Assembly: GCF_004362145.1 (NCBI RefSeq)
Contig: NZ_SNXC01000009.1
Span: 359,815-423,814 of the forward strand
Direction: 5' to 3'
Length of the DNA stretch: 64,000 nucleotides
Source of the DNA: Marinomonas balearica
GTDB taxonomy: Bacteria > Pseudomonadota > Gammaproteobacteria > Pseudomonadales > Marinomonadaceae
The position numbers and the translations under genes are program-made. Shown here piece by piece: positions 25,137 through 37,334 of the stretch. The notes beneath the pieces are model-generated. The model saw nothing but the letters and a program-made list of their open reading frames with translations, made no database searches and was not told the origin of the DNA. The stretch's first letter is position 1. The number at the start of each line of letters is the position of its first letter.

Positions 25137-25374
25137 TGTTACTTATTTTAATGCTAGCCTAAATATAAATAATTTAACTGTAATAAAGTTACATAAATAT
25201 GAAGAGTGTGATTTGTTGGCTGGATCTGTTTTTTATTTAAGTGTTTGATATATAACTAAAATTCATTTGTTTTGCTGGCTTTTGGTAGTTGAAAATTTAT
25301 ACCACTATTGGTTATATTTATGTCTACATTCATTCGGTGAATGATGACCATTGTTAAGCTCATGTTTAGTCTAT

Positions 25375-25403
25375 TTGTCTTCGCTTTTTACGCTGGTCTA
25401 TAA
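25375..25403 (+). promoter_or_regulatory. Candidate sdhCDAB promoter
   Basis: TTGTCT (25375-25380) and a perfect TATAAT (25398-25403) are 17 bp apart. This predicts a leader of about 180 nt before sdhC. Confidence 0.55.
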
Positions 25404-25590
25404 TTGCGCTCCGATGATTTCATTGATTTGCCGACGTTATTTTGAAAGAAAGAGTCGCTTTCAATATGTAAGGTGTGCAAATCGATGGGATTTTCACTTC
25501 AGGCCTATGTCATCTCGCTCAGTGCAGTGGGTCTGACTAGAACTAAGGTCGTGATTGACCATTCAATCAACAAAAGTGGTGTAAAGAGTC

Positions 25591-25968
25591 GTGAACAAAA
25601 AAAGACCAGTCAATCTTGATATTTCTACAATATCAATGCCCGTAACCGCAATTGTTTCTATCCTTCATCGTATTACAGGGATAATCCTATTTATTGGATT
25701 AGTCTTTTTGTTTTACGCGTTTGATCTTTCTCTTGAATCTCAAGAGGGATTTGACAAAGTCGTAGAAACACTGCAAACAAATTTCCTAGCTAAGTTCATT
25801 ATTTGGGGCGTCGTATCAGCTTTGATGTACCATCTCGTAGCAGGTGTTAAACATTTATTTATGGATTTGGGGCACTTCGAAGAGCTAGAGAGTGGACGTA
25901 AGGCAGCGCAAATAAACCTTGTTATCGCTGCTATCCTAATTGTCGTTGCAGGGGTGTGGGTATGGTAA
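25591..25968 (+). CDS. sdhC: Succinate dehydrogenase cytochrome b556 subunit
   Basis: A 125-residue membrane anchor of complex II with three TM helices. The conserved N-terminus (RPVNLDISTISMP) leads to SILHRITGI, the quinone-site serine/arginine region, and the heme-ligating His is in the second helix (LMYHLVAGVKHL). The start is GTG at 25591, with AAAGAG upstream. It overlaps sdhD by 7 bp. Confidence 0.95.
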   Translation: MNKKRPVNLDISTISMPVTAIVSILHRITGIILFIGLVFLFYAFDLSLESQEGFDKVVETLQTNFLAKFIIWGVVSALMYHLVAGVKHLFMDLGHFEELESGRKAAQINLVIAAILIVVAGVWVW

Positions 25969-26309
25969 CTCAAATTACAAGTTTTGGTCGCTCAGGACTA
26001 TATGATTGGATGATGCAGAGAATCTCTGCAATCGTTTTGGCGTTATACAGCGTATTTATTATTGGTTATTTGGTTTTAAACCCTGACCTAACATACGAAC
26101 AGTGGAGTGGTCTATTTGAAACAACGTGGATGCGTATTTTTAGTTTGATGGCGCTTCTTTCTGTTGGTATTCACTCTTGGATTGGCTTGTGGTCTGTTTC
26201 TACAGATTATATTAAAGCTACGGGTGTTCGTTTTCTTTTCCAAGCGGTATGTGGCTTAGCTATGTTTGTCTACATCGTTTGGGGTATTCAGGTTCTTTGG
26301 GGGCTGTAA
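25962..26309 (+). CDS. sdhD: Succinate dehydrogenase hydrophobic membrane anchor
   Basis: A 115-residue second anchor subunit with three TM helices, contributing to heme b and ubiquinone binding. Conserved GLYDWMMQRISAIVL at the N-terminus and a later HSWIGLWSVSTDYIK. The ATG at 25962 is preferred to GTG at 25956: AGGGGTG lies just upstream. Its start is inside the last codons of sdhC and it ends 3 bp before sdhA. Confidence 0.93.
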   Translation: MVTQITSFGRSGLYDWMMQRISAIVLALYSVFIIGYLVLNPDLTYEQWSGLFETTWMRIFSLMALLSVGIHSWIGLWSVSTDYIKATGVRFLFQAVCGLAMFVYIVWGIQVLWGL

Positions 26310-26312
26310 ATA

Positions 26313-28085
26313 ATGGCTAATATTCGTACTATTTCATTTGATGCTATCGTAGTTGGTGGTGGTGGCGCTGGTATGCGCGCCGCACTGCAGCTAACGGAAT
26401 CAGGTTTAAATACTGCATGTGTGACGAAAGTATTTCCAACTCGATCTCACACAGTATCAGCACAAGGTGGTATCACTTGTGCAATTGCTAGTGAAGATCC
26501 AAATGACGATTGGCGCTGGCACATGTATGACACTGTAAAAGGGTCAGACTACATTGGTGATCAGGACGCAATTGAATACATGTGTTCTGTCGGTCCTCAA
26601 GCGGTATTTGAGCTTGAACATATGGGTTTGCCTTTCTCTCGTAAAGAGAATGGCCGTATCTATCAACGTCCTTTCGGTGGTCAATCAAAAGACTTCGGTA
26701 AGGGTGGTCAAGCGGCACGTACTTGTGCAGCAGCTGACCGTACAGGTCATGCACTTTTGCACACGCTTTACCAAGCAAACCTAAAAGGTGGTACAACATT
26801 CTTTAACGAATGGTACGCCGTTGATTTGGTTAAAAACGAAGAGAATGCGGTTGTCGGTGTTGTCGCTATTTGCATCGAAACAGGCGAAACCGTTTACTTG
26901 AAAGCTAAAGCGACCGTGATTGCAACGGGCGGTGCTGGACGCATTTTCCAATCTACGACCAATGCTCATATCAATACGGGTGATGGCGCGGGTATGGCTT
27001 TGCGTGCTGGCTATCCTTTGCAAGATATGGAAATGTGGCAATTCCACCCAACCGGTATTTACGGTGCGGGTACGTTGGTTACAGAAGGTTGTCGCGGTGA
27101 AGGCGGTTACTTGATCAACAAAGATGGCGAACGTTTCATGGAGCGTTATGCTCCAAACGCGAAAGATCTTGCCGGTCGAGACGTTGTTGCACGTTCTATG
27201 ATTCTTGAAATTCTAGAAGGCCGTGGTTGCGGTCCTGAAGCAGATCACGTGTTACTAAAATTGGATCACCTAGGTGAAGAGACTCTTAATAAGCGTCTTC
27301 CTGGTATTCTTGAATTGTCTCGTACATTTGCCCACGTTGATCCAGTTAAAGAACCTATTCCAGTTATCCCAACATGTCACTACATGATGGGTGGTATTCC
27401 AACAAACGTTGGTGGACAGGCTATTACATCCAACGAAGCGGGTGAAGACACTGTTATCGACGGACTATATGCCGCGGGCGAAGCAGCATGTGTTTCTGTC
27501 CACGGCGCTAACCGCTTGGGTGGTAACTCACTGCTTGATTTGGTTGTGTTTGGACGTGCTGTTGGTCTTCAGGTTAAGAAATCTCTAGATGAAGGTTTCG
27601 ATTCTCTTGATGCAAAAGATACTGATATCGAGCAGGCAATGTCTCGTTTGAATCGCCTAAATAATTCTACTGGTGGCGAAAGCGTTGCAGAGGTTCGTGC
27701 AGAACTTCAAAAAGTAATGCAGCTGTATTTCGGTGTGTTCCGTGAAGGTCCAGCGATGCAAACTGGTTTGGAAGAATTGGCGAAAATTCGTGCCCGTATC
27801 GAAAACTTGTACCTAGAAGACAAGAGCCAAGCGTTCAATACAGCTCGAATTGAAGCTCTTGAGCTTGAAAACTTGCTTGAAGTCGCCGAAGCTACAGCAA
27901 TACCTGCTGAATTTCGTAAAGAGAGTCGTGGCGCACACGCCCGTAACGACTACACTGAACGTGACGATGAAAACTGGCTGAAGCACTCTTTGTACCACCC
28001 AGCCGATAAGAAAGTGACCAAGCGCGACGTAAACTTTGCGCCTAAAACTATGGAAGCTTTCCCACCTAAAGCTCGTACATACTAA
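26313..28085 (+). CDS. sdhA: Succinate dehydrogenase flavoprotein subunit
   Basis: A 590-residue FAD subunit that oxidises succinate to fumarate. [11 protein letters not shown] binds the FAD ADP moiety, His46 in SHTVSAQGG is the covalent flavin site, and [18 protein letters not shown] and [17 protein letters not shown] are the expected catalytic and binding stretches. Third gene of sdhCDAB; sdhB starts 12 bp later. Confidence 0.98.
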   Translation: MANIRTISFDAIVVGGGGAGMRAALQLTESGLNTACVTKVFPTRSHTVSAQGGITCAIASEDPNDDWRWHMYDTVKGSDYIGDQDAIEYMCSVGPQAVFELEHMGLPFSRKENGRIYQRPFGGQSKDFGKGGQAARTCAAADRTGHALLHTLYQANLKGGTTFFNEWYAVDLVKNEENAVVGVVAICIETGETVYLKAKATVIATGGAGRIFQSTTNAHINTGDGAGMALRAGYPLQDMEMWQFHPTGIYGAGTLVTEGCRGEGGYLINKDGERFMERYAPNAKDLAGRDVVARSMILEILEGRGCGPEADHVLLKLDHLGEETLNKRLPGILELSRTFAHVDPVKEPIPVIPTCHYMMGGIPTNVGGQAITSNEAGEDTVIDGLYAAGEAACVSVHGANRLGGNSLLDLVVFGRAVGLQVKKSLDEGFDSLDAKDTDIEQAMSRLNRLNNSTGGESVAEVRAELQKVMQLYFGVFREGPAMQTGLEELAKIRARIENLYLEDKSQAFNTARIEALELENLLEVAEATAIPAEFRKESRGAHARNDYTERDDENWLKHSLYHPADKKVTKRDVNFAPKTMEAFPPKARTY

Positions 28086-28097
28086 GGAGTAGCTAAC

Positions 28098-28802
28098 ATG
28101 TTAGTAAGTATTTATCGTTACAATCCTGAAGTGGACGACGCACCTTACATGCAGGATTACAATATCGACCTGCCTGCGGGTAAGGACTTGATGGTTTTAG
28201 ATGTATTGAACATCATCAAGGCGCAAGATCCTGCTGTTTCATATCGCCGTTCTTGTCGTGAAGGTGTATGTGGATCAGACGGTATGAATATGTCTGGTAA
28301 AAACGGTTTGGCGTGTATTACGCCCGTTTCTGAAGCTGCAAAAAATGGTAAGCTTGTTCTTCGTCCACTTCCTGGTCTGCCTGTTGTGCGTGATTTGGTT
28401 GTCGATATGGGGCAGTTCTACAAGCAGTATGAAAAAATTAAGCCGTTCTTGATTAATGATGCGCCAGCGCCAGCAATCGAACGTCTTCAGAGTCCTGAAG
28501 AGCGTGAGAAGCTAGACGGGTTGTACGAATGTATCTTGTGTGCGTGTTGTTCGACTGCGTGTCCTTCTTTCTGGTGGAACCCGGATAAGTTTGTTGGGCC
28601 ATCTGGCCTGCTTCAAGCTTATCGCTTCCTAGCAGACAGCCGTGATACTGCGACTCAAGATCGTTTGTCAGAATTGGATGATCCATTCAGTGTGTTCCGT
28701 TGCCACGGTATCATGAACTGTGTGAATGTGTGTCCTAAGGGTCTTAACCCTACGAAAGCAATTGGTAGCATTCGCAGCATGTTGTTGCAGAGAGCGACCT
28801 GA
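28098..28802 (+). CDS. sdhB: Succinate dehydrogenase iron-sulfur subunit
   Basis: A 234-residue subunit carrying three Fe-S clusters from FAD to quinone. [2Fe-2S] ligands are in SCREGVCGSDG with a later Cys; the [4Fe-4S] motif is CILCACCSTACP; the [3Fe-4S]/[4Fe-4S] residues are in CHGIMNCVNVCP. AAGGAG precedes the ATG. Last gene before a strong terminator. Confidence 0.98.
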   Translation: MLVSIYRYNPEVDDAPYMQDYNIDLPAGKDLMVLDVLNIIKAQDPAVSYRRSCREGVCGSDGMNMSGKNGLACITPVSEAAKNGKLVLRPLPGLPVVRDLVVDMGQFYKQYEKIKPFLINDAPAPAIERLQSPEEREKLDGLYECILCACCSTACPSFWWNPDKFVGPSGLLQAYRFLADSRDTATQDRLSELDDPFSVFRCHGIMNCVNVCPKGLNPTKAIGSIRSMLLQRAT

Positions 28803-28849
28803 TCCGCTTTTAGCGTTGCATTGTGTGAAGGCAATGTGATGGCGAAATG

Positions 28850-28880
28850 GGCGGCTTGAGATTTCAAAGCCGCCGTTTTT
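28850..28880 (+). terminator. Terminator of sdhCDAB
   Basis: GGCGGCTT (28850-28857) pairs with AAGCCGCC (28867-28874), followed by GTTTTT. It separates sdh from suc transcription. Confidence 0.8.
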
Positions 28881-29176
28881 GCACCCTCTGGCTGAACTTT
28901 AAGTAGAGATTCAGTAGAGTAAAAATAATTTTTAATTCGACCTATGTGAGCATGGATGTGCGAAGAGAAATTACTTATTAAATGAATATCCAGGCAGGGT
29001 GCTTGTTTAACAACAAGTTAAGTAATTTGGTATTAAACACATTAGGGCGGAAGTTAGCTGAAAGAGAAAAAAGATCGACGCTTGATTAGGTCGAAAGAAC
29101 TGTGAAAGCATCAGATCATACAAAAAATGAGTGCCGGTTAAGCCGGTCGCTGGCTCGAACATAAGGGTGATCGAGA
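28881..29176 (+). other. sucA upstream region with nested inverted repeats
   Basis: No gene is supported. A 16-nt hairpin CTTGTT-TAAC-AACAAG (29002-29017) is enclosed by AAATTACTT (28968-28976) and AAGTAATTT (29020-29028). This could be a leader structure or a protein site upstream of the 2-oxoglutarate dehydrogenase genes. Confidence 0.4.
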
Positions 29177-32020
29177 ATGCACGAAAGTTTAATGGAGTTG
29201 CTATGGAGCACTTCTCACTTTTCGGGGGGTAACCTGGAATATGTTGAGGGGTTGTTTGAAAGCTACCTGGTTGATCCAAATTCAGTATCAGAGGAATGGC
29301 GTAAGTGCTTTGACCAACTGCCTCGTGTAAGTGAGGCGCAGTCAACAGACCTTCCCCATTCTGTAATTCAACAGCAGTTCCTAGAGATTGGAAAAAACAA
29401 ATTCCGCTCTATGCCAGTTTCTTCTGGCGCTACCACTACGGTCGGTTCCGACCATGAACAGAAACAAATCAATGTTCTTCAGTTAATCAATGCTTATCGT
29501 GTTCGTGGTCATCAGCACGCTAATATTGATCCTCTCGGTCTGTTAAAACGCGATAAAGTGGCTGATCTTGATATTGGCTATCACCAATTAACAGGTGCAG
29601 ATCTTGATATCGCGTTCAACTCTGGCTCACTCTTTTTTAACAAAGAGAGTATGACGCTTAGCGAAATCGTTGCAGAATTAGAGAAAACTTACTGTAGCAG
29701 TGTCGGCTATGAGTTTATGCATATTGTCGATACGCAAGAGAGAGCTTGGTTGCAGCAACGCGTTGAATCAGTGCGTTCTAAACCAGATTATTCTGCTGAA
29801 ACTCGTAAGTCTTTGTTAGAGCGCTTAACCGCAGCGGAAGGTCTAGAAAAGTATCTAGCGAGCCGTTATCCAGGTGCTAAACGTTTCGGTCTTGAGGGTG
29901 GTGAAAGTCTCATTCCAATGGTGAATGAACTGATACAACGTTCTGGGGCATTAGGTGCTAAAGAAGTTGTAATTGGTATGGCTCACCGTGGACGCCTAAA
30001 CGTATTGGTTAATACGCTAGGTAAAAATCCAAAAGACTTATTTGATGAGTTCGAAGGTAAGAAGCTAGTTAACACCTCCGGCGACGTTAAATATCACCAA
30101 GGCTTTTCATCGAATGTGATGACGTCTGGAGGAGAGGTTCATATCGCGTTGGCATTTAACCCATCGCACCTTGAAATTGTTTCTCCTGTGGTTGAAGGCT
30201 CTGTTCGAGCTCGCCAAGACCGCCGTAATGATAAAGTGGGTAAAACGGTTGTTCCTATCTCCATTCATGGAGATGCTGCGTTTGCAGGTCAAGGCGTGGT
30301 CATGGAGACATTCCAGATGTCTCAGACGCGCGGCTTCAAAACGGGCGGAACCGTTCACATCGTTATAAATAACCAAGTTGGCTTTACAACGAACCGCCAA
30401 GAAGATTCTCGTTCTACTGAATATGCAACGGATGTTGCTAAAATGATTCAGGCACCAATCTTCCACGTTAACGGTGATGATCCAGAGGCTGTTTTATTTG
30501 TAACGCAGCTTGCGCTTGATTACCGTTATGAGTTCGGACGTGATGTTGTGATCGATATGGTATGTTACCGCCGTAGAGGTCACAACGAGACTGATGAGCC
30601 ATCTGGCACTCAGCCATTGATGTATCAGATCATCAGTAAGCAGAAAACGACTCGAACGCTTTACGCTAATTATCTTGTTCAGCAAAATGTACTGGCTCAG
30701 CAAGAAGCAGATGCAATGGCTAACGAGAATCGCGAAGACCTCGATAACGGTCGCCATGTTGCAAAAAGCCTTGTGTTGGAACCGAAGTCAGAATTGTTTG
30801 TGGATTGGACTCCTTATTTGGGTGTCGAATGGACAGACAAAGGCGATACGACGTATCCGATATCCAAGCTTCAGGAGCTGGCTAAGAAGACCACGACTGT
30901 GCCTGATGGCGTTGTTGTACAGCGTCAAGTGCAAAAAATTTATCAAGATCGCGATAAAATGACTGCAGGTGCAATGCCTATCAACTGGGGTTATGCAGAA
31001 ACGCTTGCTCTTGGTACGTTGTTAGAGCAGGGCTACCCAATTCGTTTTACCGGGCAGGATTCAGGTCGTGGTACGTTCTCCCATCGACATGCGGTTATAC
31101 ACAGTCAAAAAGACGGCAGTACGTTCATCCCGTTAAAGCATTTGTCTGAAGAGCAGCCACCACTGGATTTATTTGATTCCTACTTGTCAGAAGAAGCGGT
31201 ATTGGCATTCGAATACGGTTACTCGACAACCTCTCCAAAAGGGATGGTGATTTGGGAAGCTCAGTTCGGTGATTTTGCTAACGGTGCGCAAGTCGTAATT
31301 GACCAGTTCATAACAAGTGGTGAGCATAAGTGGGGCCGTTTATGTGGTTTAACCATGCTGTTGCCTCATGGTTATGAAGGTCAAGGGCCTGAGCACTCTT
31401 CGGCACGCTTAGAGCGCTTTATGCAGCTTTGTGCTGAATTCAATATTCAGGTTTGTGTTCCAACGACTCCTTCTCAGATTTACCATATTCTGCGTCGTCA
31501 AGCGATTCGTCCTATGCGTCGTCCGCTTATTATTATGTCTCCTAAGAGTTTGTTGCGACACAAGCAAGCAATCTCCACGTTGGAAGAATTGTCAGAAGGC
31601 AGCTTTAAAACTGTGTTACCAGAAGCTTCTGAGACAATCGCTCCTGAGAAGGTTAAACGAGTGGTTATGTGTAGTGGTAAAGTCTACTACGATCTAATTA
31701 ACCGTCGTGCGGAACTGGAAAAAGAAGATGTCGCTGTAATTCGTTTAGAGCAACTGTATCCGTTCCCATATGCAGACTTTGAAAAAGTCTTAGAGCCTTA
31801 CAAAAACGTAGAGAGTTTGGTTTGGTGTCAAGAAGAGCCTAAGAACCAAGGTGCATGGCATGCTAACCGTCACCGTATGAATCGAGTATTGGAAAAATTG
31901 TATCCAAGTCTGAAGATGCGTTTTGCAGGACGAATTTCGTCTGCAGCACCTGCAGCCGGTTACATGTCTATCCATGTTGAAGAACAAGAAGCGCTAGTTA
32001 ATGACGCCATTGTTGGCTAG
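29177..32020 (+). CDS. sucA: 2-oxoglutarate dehydrogenase E1 component
   Basis: A 947-residue thiamine diphosphate enzyme that decarboxylates 2-oxoglutarate and passes the succinyl group to SucB. The N-terminal FEGGNLEY-like segment (FSGGNLEYVEGLFESYL), the GMAHRGRLNVLVN stretch, the ThDP-site GDAAFAGQG and the RRGHNETDEP segment are all in place, with the transketolase-like C-terminal half (EAQFGDFANGAQ). Separate from the terminated sdh unit and followed by sucB after 33 bp. Confidence 0.98.
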   Translation: MHESLMELLWSTSHFSGGNLEYVEGLFESYLVDPNSVSEEWRKCFDQLPRVSEAQSTDLPHSVIQQQFLEIGKNKFRSMPVSSGATTTVGSDHEQKQINVLQLINAYRVRGHQHANIDPLGLLKRDKVADLDIGYHQLTGADLDIAFNSGSLFFNKESMTLSEIVAELEKTYCSSVGYEFMHIVDTQERAWLQQRVESVRSKPDYSAETRKSLLERLTAAEGLEKYLASRYPGAKRFGLEGGESLIPMVNELIQRSGALGAKEVVIGMAHRGRLNVLVNTLGKNPKDLFDEFEGKKLVNTSGDVKYHQGFSSNVMTSGGEVHIALAFNPSHLEIVSPVVEGSVRARQDRRNDKVGKTVVPISIHGDAAFAGQGVVMETFQMSQTRGFKTGGTVHIVINNQVGFTTNRQEDSRSTEYATDVAKMIQAPIFHVNGDDPEAVLFVTQLALDYRYEFGRDVVIDMVCYRRRGHNETDEPSGTQPLMYQIISKQKTTRTLYANYLVQQNVLAQQEADAMANENREDLDNGRHVAKSLVLEPKSELFVDWTPYLGVEWTDKGDTTYPISKLQELAKKTTTVPDGVVVQRQVQKIYQDRDKMTAGAMPINWGYAETLALGTLLEQGYPIRFTGQDSGRGTFSHRHAVIHSQKDGSTFIPLKHLSEEQPPLDLFDSYLSEEAVLAFEYGYSTTSPKGMVIWEAQFGDFANGAQVVIDQFITSGEHKWGRLCGLTMLLPHGYEGQGPEHSSARLERFMQLCAEFNIQVCVPTTPSQIYHILRRQAIRPMRRPLIIMSPKSLLRHKQAISTLEELSEGSFKTVLPEASETIAPEKVKRVVMCSGKVYYDLINRRAELEKEDVAVIRLEQLYPFPYADFEKVLEPYKNVESLVWCQEEPKNQGAWHANRHRMNRVLEKLYPSLKMRFAGRISSAAPAAGYMSIHVEEQEALVNDAIVG

Positions 32021-32053
32021 CACCATAGCCTGTCAGAGAGATAAGGGTATAAA

Positions 32054-33562
32054 ATGAGCATCGAAATTAAAGCACCTACTTTTCCAGAATCTGTAGCAGA
32101 CGGCACGGTCGCTACTTGGCACAAGCAACCAGGTGAAGCCTGCGTGCGCGACGAGCACATCGTTGATATTGAAACGGACAAAGTAGTTTTGGAAGTTGTG
32201 GCACCAGAAGATGGCGTCATTGTAGAAGTATTAAAAGGCGAGGGCGACATTGTATTGAGCGATGAAGTTCTTGCGAAATTTGAAGCAGGATCTGGTGCAG
32301 CAGCACCTTCAACTCCAGCGGCGGAAGCTCCTGCAGCTTCGGCGTCAGCGGCGAAAGAAACGGTACAAATTAAAGCGCCAACTTTCCCAGAATCTGTTGC
32401 TGATGGAACGGTTGCCGCTTGGCATAAGCAACCAGGTGAAGCATGTGCACGTGATGAGCACATTGTTGATATCGAAACCGATAAAGTCGTGTTAGAAGTG
32501 GTTGCTCCTGCTGATGGCGTTATCGGTGATATTGCTAAAAATGAAGGCGATACAGTACTGAGTGATGAAGTGTTAGCGAGCTTCTTGGTTGGTGCTTCAG
32601 GTGGCGCGGCGCCAGTAGCTGAAGCGGCACCAGTAGCTGAAGCGGCTGGTGATGACGATGCGGTAGCAGGGCCTGCGGCACGTAAAGCATTGGCTGAAGC
32701 GGGTTTAACTGCATCCGATGTCAAGGGTACGGGTAAAGGTGGTCGTATTACAAAAGAAGATGTTGAGACAGCTTCTAAAGCGAAAGCGGCAGCACCTGCT
32801 GCCCCTGTGGCTAAACCAGCTGCAGCGCCTGCAACAATGCCTGCATTAGGTGCAGATGGGCGTGTAGAGAAACGTGTTCCTATGACTCGTTTACGTGCGA
32901 CTATTGCGAAACGCCTAGTTGAAGCGCAACAAACAGCTGCCATGTTAACAACGTACAACGAAGTTAACATGGGTCCAGTAATGGAGCTGCGTAAGAAGTA
33001 CAAAGACTTATTCCAAAAAACACACAATGGAACTAAGTTAGGCTTTATGTCTTTCTTTGTTAAAGCAGCAACAGAAGCGCTAAAACGCTATCCAGCAGTT
33101 AATGCTTCTATCGACGGTAACGATATGGTTTACCATGGTTACCAAGACATCGGTGTTGCTGTTTCTACAAACCGTGGTTTGATGGTACCTGTATTACGTA
33201 ATACAGAGGCGATGGGCTTGGCAGATATTGAATCTGGTATCATGGACTTCGCTGTACGTGGCCGAGATGGCAAGCTGGGCATGGATGACATGCAAGGCGG
33301 TACATTTACTATCACAAACGGTGGTATCTTTGGTTCTCTTATGTCTACTCCAATCCTTAATCCGCCACAAACGGCTATTTTGGGTATGCATAAAATTCAA
33401 GAGCGCCCAATGGCGGTTGATGGACAAGTTGTTATCCAACCGATGATGTACCTAGCATTGTCATATGATCACCGAATGATCGATGGTAAAGAAGCGGTAC
33501 AGTTCTTGGTAACAATTAAAGATTTACTTGAAGATCCGTCACGTCTGCTTCTTGAAATCTAA
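32054..33562 (+). CDS. sucB: 2-oxoglutarate dehydrogenase E2 component with two lipoyl domains
   Basis: Dihydrolipoyl succinyltransferase of 502 residues, longer than the ~405 of E. coli SucB because it has two lipoyl domains: residues ~2-77 (lipoyl Lys43 in ETDKV) and ~104-178 (Lys144 in ETDKV), nearly identical, joined by an Ala-rich linker. Then come a peripheral subunit-binding domain ([13 protein letters not shown], near 220-255) and the catalytic domain, whose active-site His is in [12 protein letters not shown]. Duplicate lipoyl domains are common in E2p but less so in SucB. Confidence 0.96.
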   Translation: MSIEIKAPTFPESVADGTVATWHKQPGEACVRDEHIVDIETDKVVLEVVAPEDGVIVEVLKGEGDIVLSDEVLAKFEAGSGAAAPSTPAAEAPAASASAAKETVQIKAPTFPESVADGTVAAWHKQPGEACARDEHIVDIETDKVVLEVVAPADGVIGDIAKNEGDTVLSDEVLASFLVGASGGAAPVAEAAPVAEAAGDDDAVAGPAARKALAEAGLTASDVKGTGKGGRITKEDVETASKAKAAAPAAPVAKPAAAPATMPALGADGRVEKRVPMTRLRATIAKRLVEAQQTAAMLTTYNEVNMGPVMELRKKYKDLFQKTHNGTKLGFMSFFVKAATEALKRYPAVNASIDGNDMVYHGYQDIGVAVSTNRGLMVPVLRNTEAMGLADIESGIMDFAVRGRDGKLGMDDMQGGTFTITNGGIFGSLMSTPILNPPQTAILGMHKIQERPMAVDGQVVIQPMMYLALSYDHRMIDGKEAVQFLVTIKDLLEDPSRLLLEI

Positions 33563-33613
33563 GAGAAAGCACCAATTATTTAGCTTAAAGAAATAACGGT
33601 GTATGATTCAACG

Positions 33614-33639
33614 CAATCGAGGGTTACCTCCCTCGATTG
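33614..33639 (+). repeat. Perfect 10-bp hairpin between sucB and lpd
   Basis: CAATCGAGGG (33614-33623) pairs with CCCTCGATTG (33630-33639) around a 6-nt loop. No T run follows, so it is more likely an mRNA processing or stability element than a terminator. Confidence 0.65.
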
Positions 33640-33652
33640 TTCGACTGACTAA

Positions 33653-35107
<1,455 letters not shown>

Positions 35108-35222
35108 TTCAATTTGCCGGCCAAGAGTCGGTAATTTCTGTATTGGAAGGCTGTCAACATGAGTTTGGCAGTCGCCAATGCCGAGCGTATATCAATCATT
35201 ATAAGATGAGCGGAAGAATCAA

Positions 35223-36389
35223 ATGAACCTACATGAATATCAAGCTAAGCAGCTTTTTGCTGATTATGGCTTGCCAGTGTCAAAAGGGTACGCAGTAGAT
35301 ACGCCAGAAGAGGCGGTTGAAGCTGCAAAGAAAATCGGTGGTGACAAGTGGGTTGTTAAAGCTCAAGTACACGCTGGTGGACGTGGTAAAGCAGGCGGTG
35401 TAAAACTTGTTGATTCTTACGAAGAAGTATCAGCATTTGCTGCTAACTGGTTAGGTAAGAACCTTGTTACATACCAAACTGACGAAAATGGTCAGCCAGT
35501 AGCCAAAATTCTTGTTGAGTCTTGCACAGACATCGCAAACGAACTGTACCTAGGTGCTGTAGTCGACCGTTCAACTCGTAAAGTTGTATTCATGGCGTCT
35601 ACTGAAGGTGGTGTAGAGATCGAGAAAGTTGCAGAAGAAACTCCTGAGTTGATTCATAAAGCAATCATCGATCCGCTAGTAGGTGCACAACCTTACCAAG
35701 CACGTGAAATGGCATTTAAAATGGGTCTTAGCCCAGAGCAAACTAAACAGTTCACTAAGGTTTTCTTAGGTTTGTCTCAAATGTTCCATGACTATGATTT
35801 CGCACTATTGGAAATCAACCCTCTTGTAATCACTGATGAAGGTAACCTTCATTGTTTGGATGGTAAGATCAATATCGACAGCAACGCTGTTTACCGTCAG
35901 AAGAAAATGCAAGAGTTCCACGATCCTTCTCAAGAAGATGAGCGTGAAGCACATGCAGCTCAGTGGGAATTGAACTACGTAGCATTAGACGGTAACGTTG
36001 GCTGCATGGTTAACGGTGCCGGCCTTGCAATGGGTACAATGGACATCGTAAACCTACATGGCGGCAAGCCAGCTAACTTCCTAGACGTTGGTGGCGGTGC
36101 AACTAAAGAGCGTGTAGCTGAAGCATTCAAAATCATCTTGTCTGACGACAATGTAAAAGCCGTTCTTGTTAACATCTTCGGTGGTATCGTACGTTGTGAC
36201 ATGATTGCTGAAGGTATCATCGGTGCAGTTGAGCAGGTTGGCGTAAACGTTCCTGTTGTTGTTCGCCTAGAAGGTACAAACGCTGAGAAAGGTCGTGAAG
36301 TTTTAGCGAACTCTGATCTTGATATCATCGCTGCAACAAGTTTGAAAGACGCAGCTGAGCAAGTTGTTAAAGCTGCGGAGGGCAAATAA
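35223..36389 (+). CDS. sucC: Succinyl-CoA synthetase beta subunit
   Basis: A 388-residue ATP-grasp subunit that binds nucleotide and succinate. It opens with [12 protein letters not shown], has the ATP-grasp [18 protein letters not shown] stretch, and ends with the ligase domain ([28 protein letters not shown]). ATG 115 bp after lpd; the sucD start is 2 bp after its stop. Confidence 0.98.
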   Translation: MNLHEYQAKQLFADYGLPVSKGYAVDTPEEAVEAAKKIGGDKWVVKAQVHAGGRGKAGGVKLVDSYEEVSAFAANWLGKNLVTYQTDENGQPVAKILVESCTDIANELYLGAVVDRSTRKVVFMASTEGGVEIEKVAEETPELIHKAIIDPLVGAQPYQAREMAFKMGLSPEQTKQFTKVFLGLSQMFHDYDFALLEINPLVITDEGNLHCLDGKINIDSNAVYRQKKMQEFHDPSQEDEREAHAAQWELNYVALDGNVGCMVNGAGLAMGTMDIVNLHGGKPANFLDVGGGATKERVAEAFKIILSDDNVKAVLVNIFGGIVRCDMIAEGIIGAVEQVGVNVPVVVRLEGTNAEKGREVLANSDLDIIAATSLKDAAEQVVKAAEGK

Positions 36390-36391
36390 TA

Positions 36392-37264
36392 ATGTCTATT
36401 CTAATCAACAAAGACACTAAAGTTATCTGTCAGGGTTTCACTGGTGGTCAAGGTACTTTCCACTCTGAGCAAGCAATTGCTTACGGAACTCAAATGGTGG
36501 GTGGTGTTACTCCTGGTAAAGGTGGTCAAACTCACCTAGGCCTTCCAGTATTCAACACAGTAAAAGAAGCTGTAGAAGAAACAGGCGCTGAAGCATCTGT
36601 AATCTACGTTCCAGCTCCTTTCTGTAAAGATTCTATCTTGGAAGCTGCAAATGCGGGGATCAAACTAATCGTTTGTATCACTGAAGGCATTCCAACGCTT
36701 GATATGCTTGACTGTAAAGTTAAGTGTGACGAGCTAGGTGTTCGCCTAATCGGCCCTAACTGCCCAGGTGTTATTACTCCTGGAGAGAGCAAAATCGGTA
36801 TCATGCCTGGTCATATCCATATGCCTGGTAAAGTAGGTATCGTATCTCGTTCTGGTACGTTGACTTATGAAGCTGTTAAGCAAACTACTGATGCTGGTTT
36901 TGGTCAATCTACTTGTGTAGGTATCGGTGGTGATCCAATCCCAGGTTCTAACTTCATCGATATTTTGGAAATGTTCCAAAACGATCCACAAACTGAAGCG
37001 ATTGTAATGATCGGTGAAATTGGTGGTACTGCTGAAGAAGAAGCGGCTGCTTACATTAAAGCGAACGTAACTAAGCCTGTAGTTTCTTACATTGCTGGTG
37101 TTACTGCGCCTGCTGGTAAGCGTATGGGTCACGCTGGTGCGATCATCTCTGGTGGTAAAGGTACAGCTGCTGAGAAATTTGCTGCACTAGAAGACGCGGG
37201 TGTTAAGACTGTTCGCTCTCTTGCTGATATCGGTGCAGGCCTTAAAGAACTTACTGGTTGGTAA
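36392..37264 (+). CDS. sucD: Succinyl-CoA synthetase alpha subunit
   Basis: A 290-residue subunit that binds CoA and carries the phosphohistidine. CoA-binding [14 protein letters not shown] is near the start; the active-site His lies in [14 protein letters not shown] near residue 246. Last gene of the TCA block, followed by a strong terminator. Confidence 0.98.
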   Translation: MSILINKDTKVICQGFTGGQGTFHSEQAIAYGTQMVGGVTPGKGGQTHLGLPVFNTVKEAVEETGAEASVIYVPAPFCKDSILEAANAGIKLIVCITEGIPTLDMLDCKVKCDELGVRLIGPNCPGVITPGESKIGIMPGHIHMPGKVGIVSRSGTLTYEAVKQTTDAGFGQSTCVGIGGDPIPGSNFIDILEMFQNDPQTEAIVMIGEIGGTAEEEAAAYIKANVTKPVVSYIAGVTAPAGKRMGHAGAIISGGKGTAAEKFAALEDAGVKTVRSLADIGAGLKELTGW

Positions 37265-37302
37265 GATCGAATTAATTTAAACCTCAAAAAGGTTTGATTC
37301 TA

Positions 37303-37334
37303 AAAATCCCCGCAATTGCGGGGATTTTTTTTGT
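37303..37334. terminator. Bidirectional terminator after sucD
   Basis: AATCCCCGC-AATT-GCGGGGATT with flanking A and T8 runs, between sucD and the convergent MarR gene. Confidence 0.9.

Larger units (their letters stand above)
25033..25590. other. 558-bp gltA-sdhC divergent control region
   Basis: No gene is supported here; short ORFs show no family features. It holds the gltA and sdhC promoter candidates listed separately and an inverted repeat TCATTC-ggt-GAATGA (25330-25344) about 30 bp upstream of the sdh -35. It is AT-rich between 25140 and 25330. Confidence 0.6.

Noticed and set aside
28801..29176. Extra small gene between sdhB and sucA
   Set aside because: No ORF with a ribosome-binding site or family signal; terminator and inverted repeats occupy the gap.
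32017..33027. Long minus-strand ORF of 336 codons opposite sucB
   Set aside because: Shadow of the Ala-rich, duplicated lipoyl region of sucB; composition is Ser/Thr/Ala repeats with no family features.
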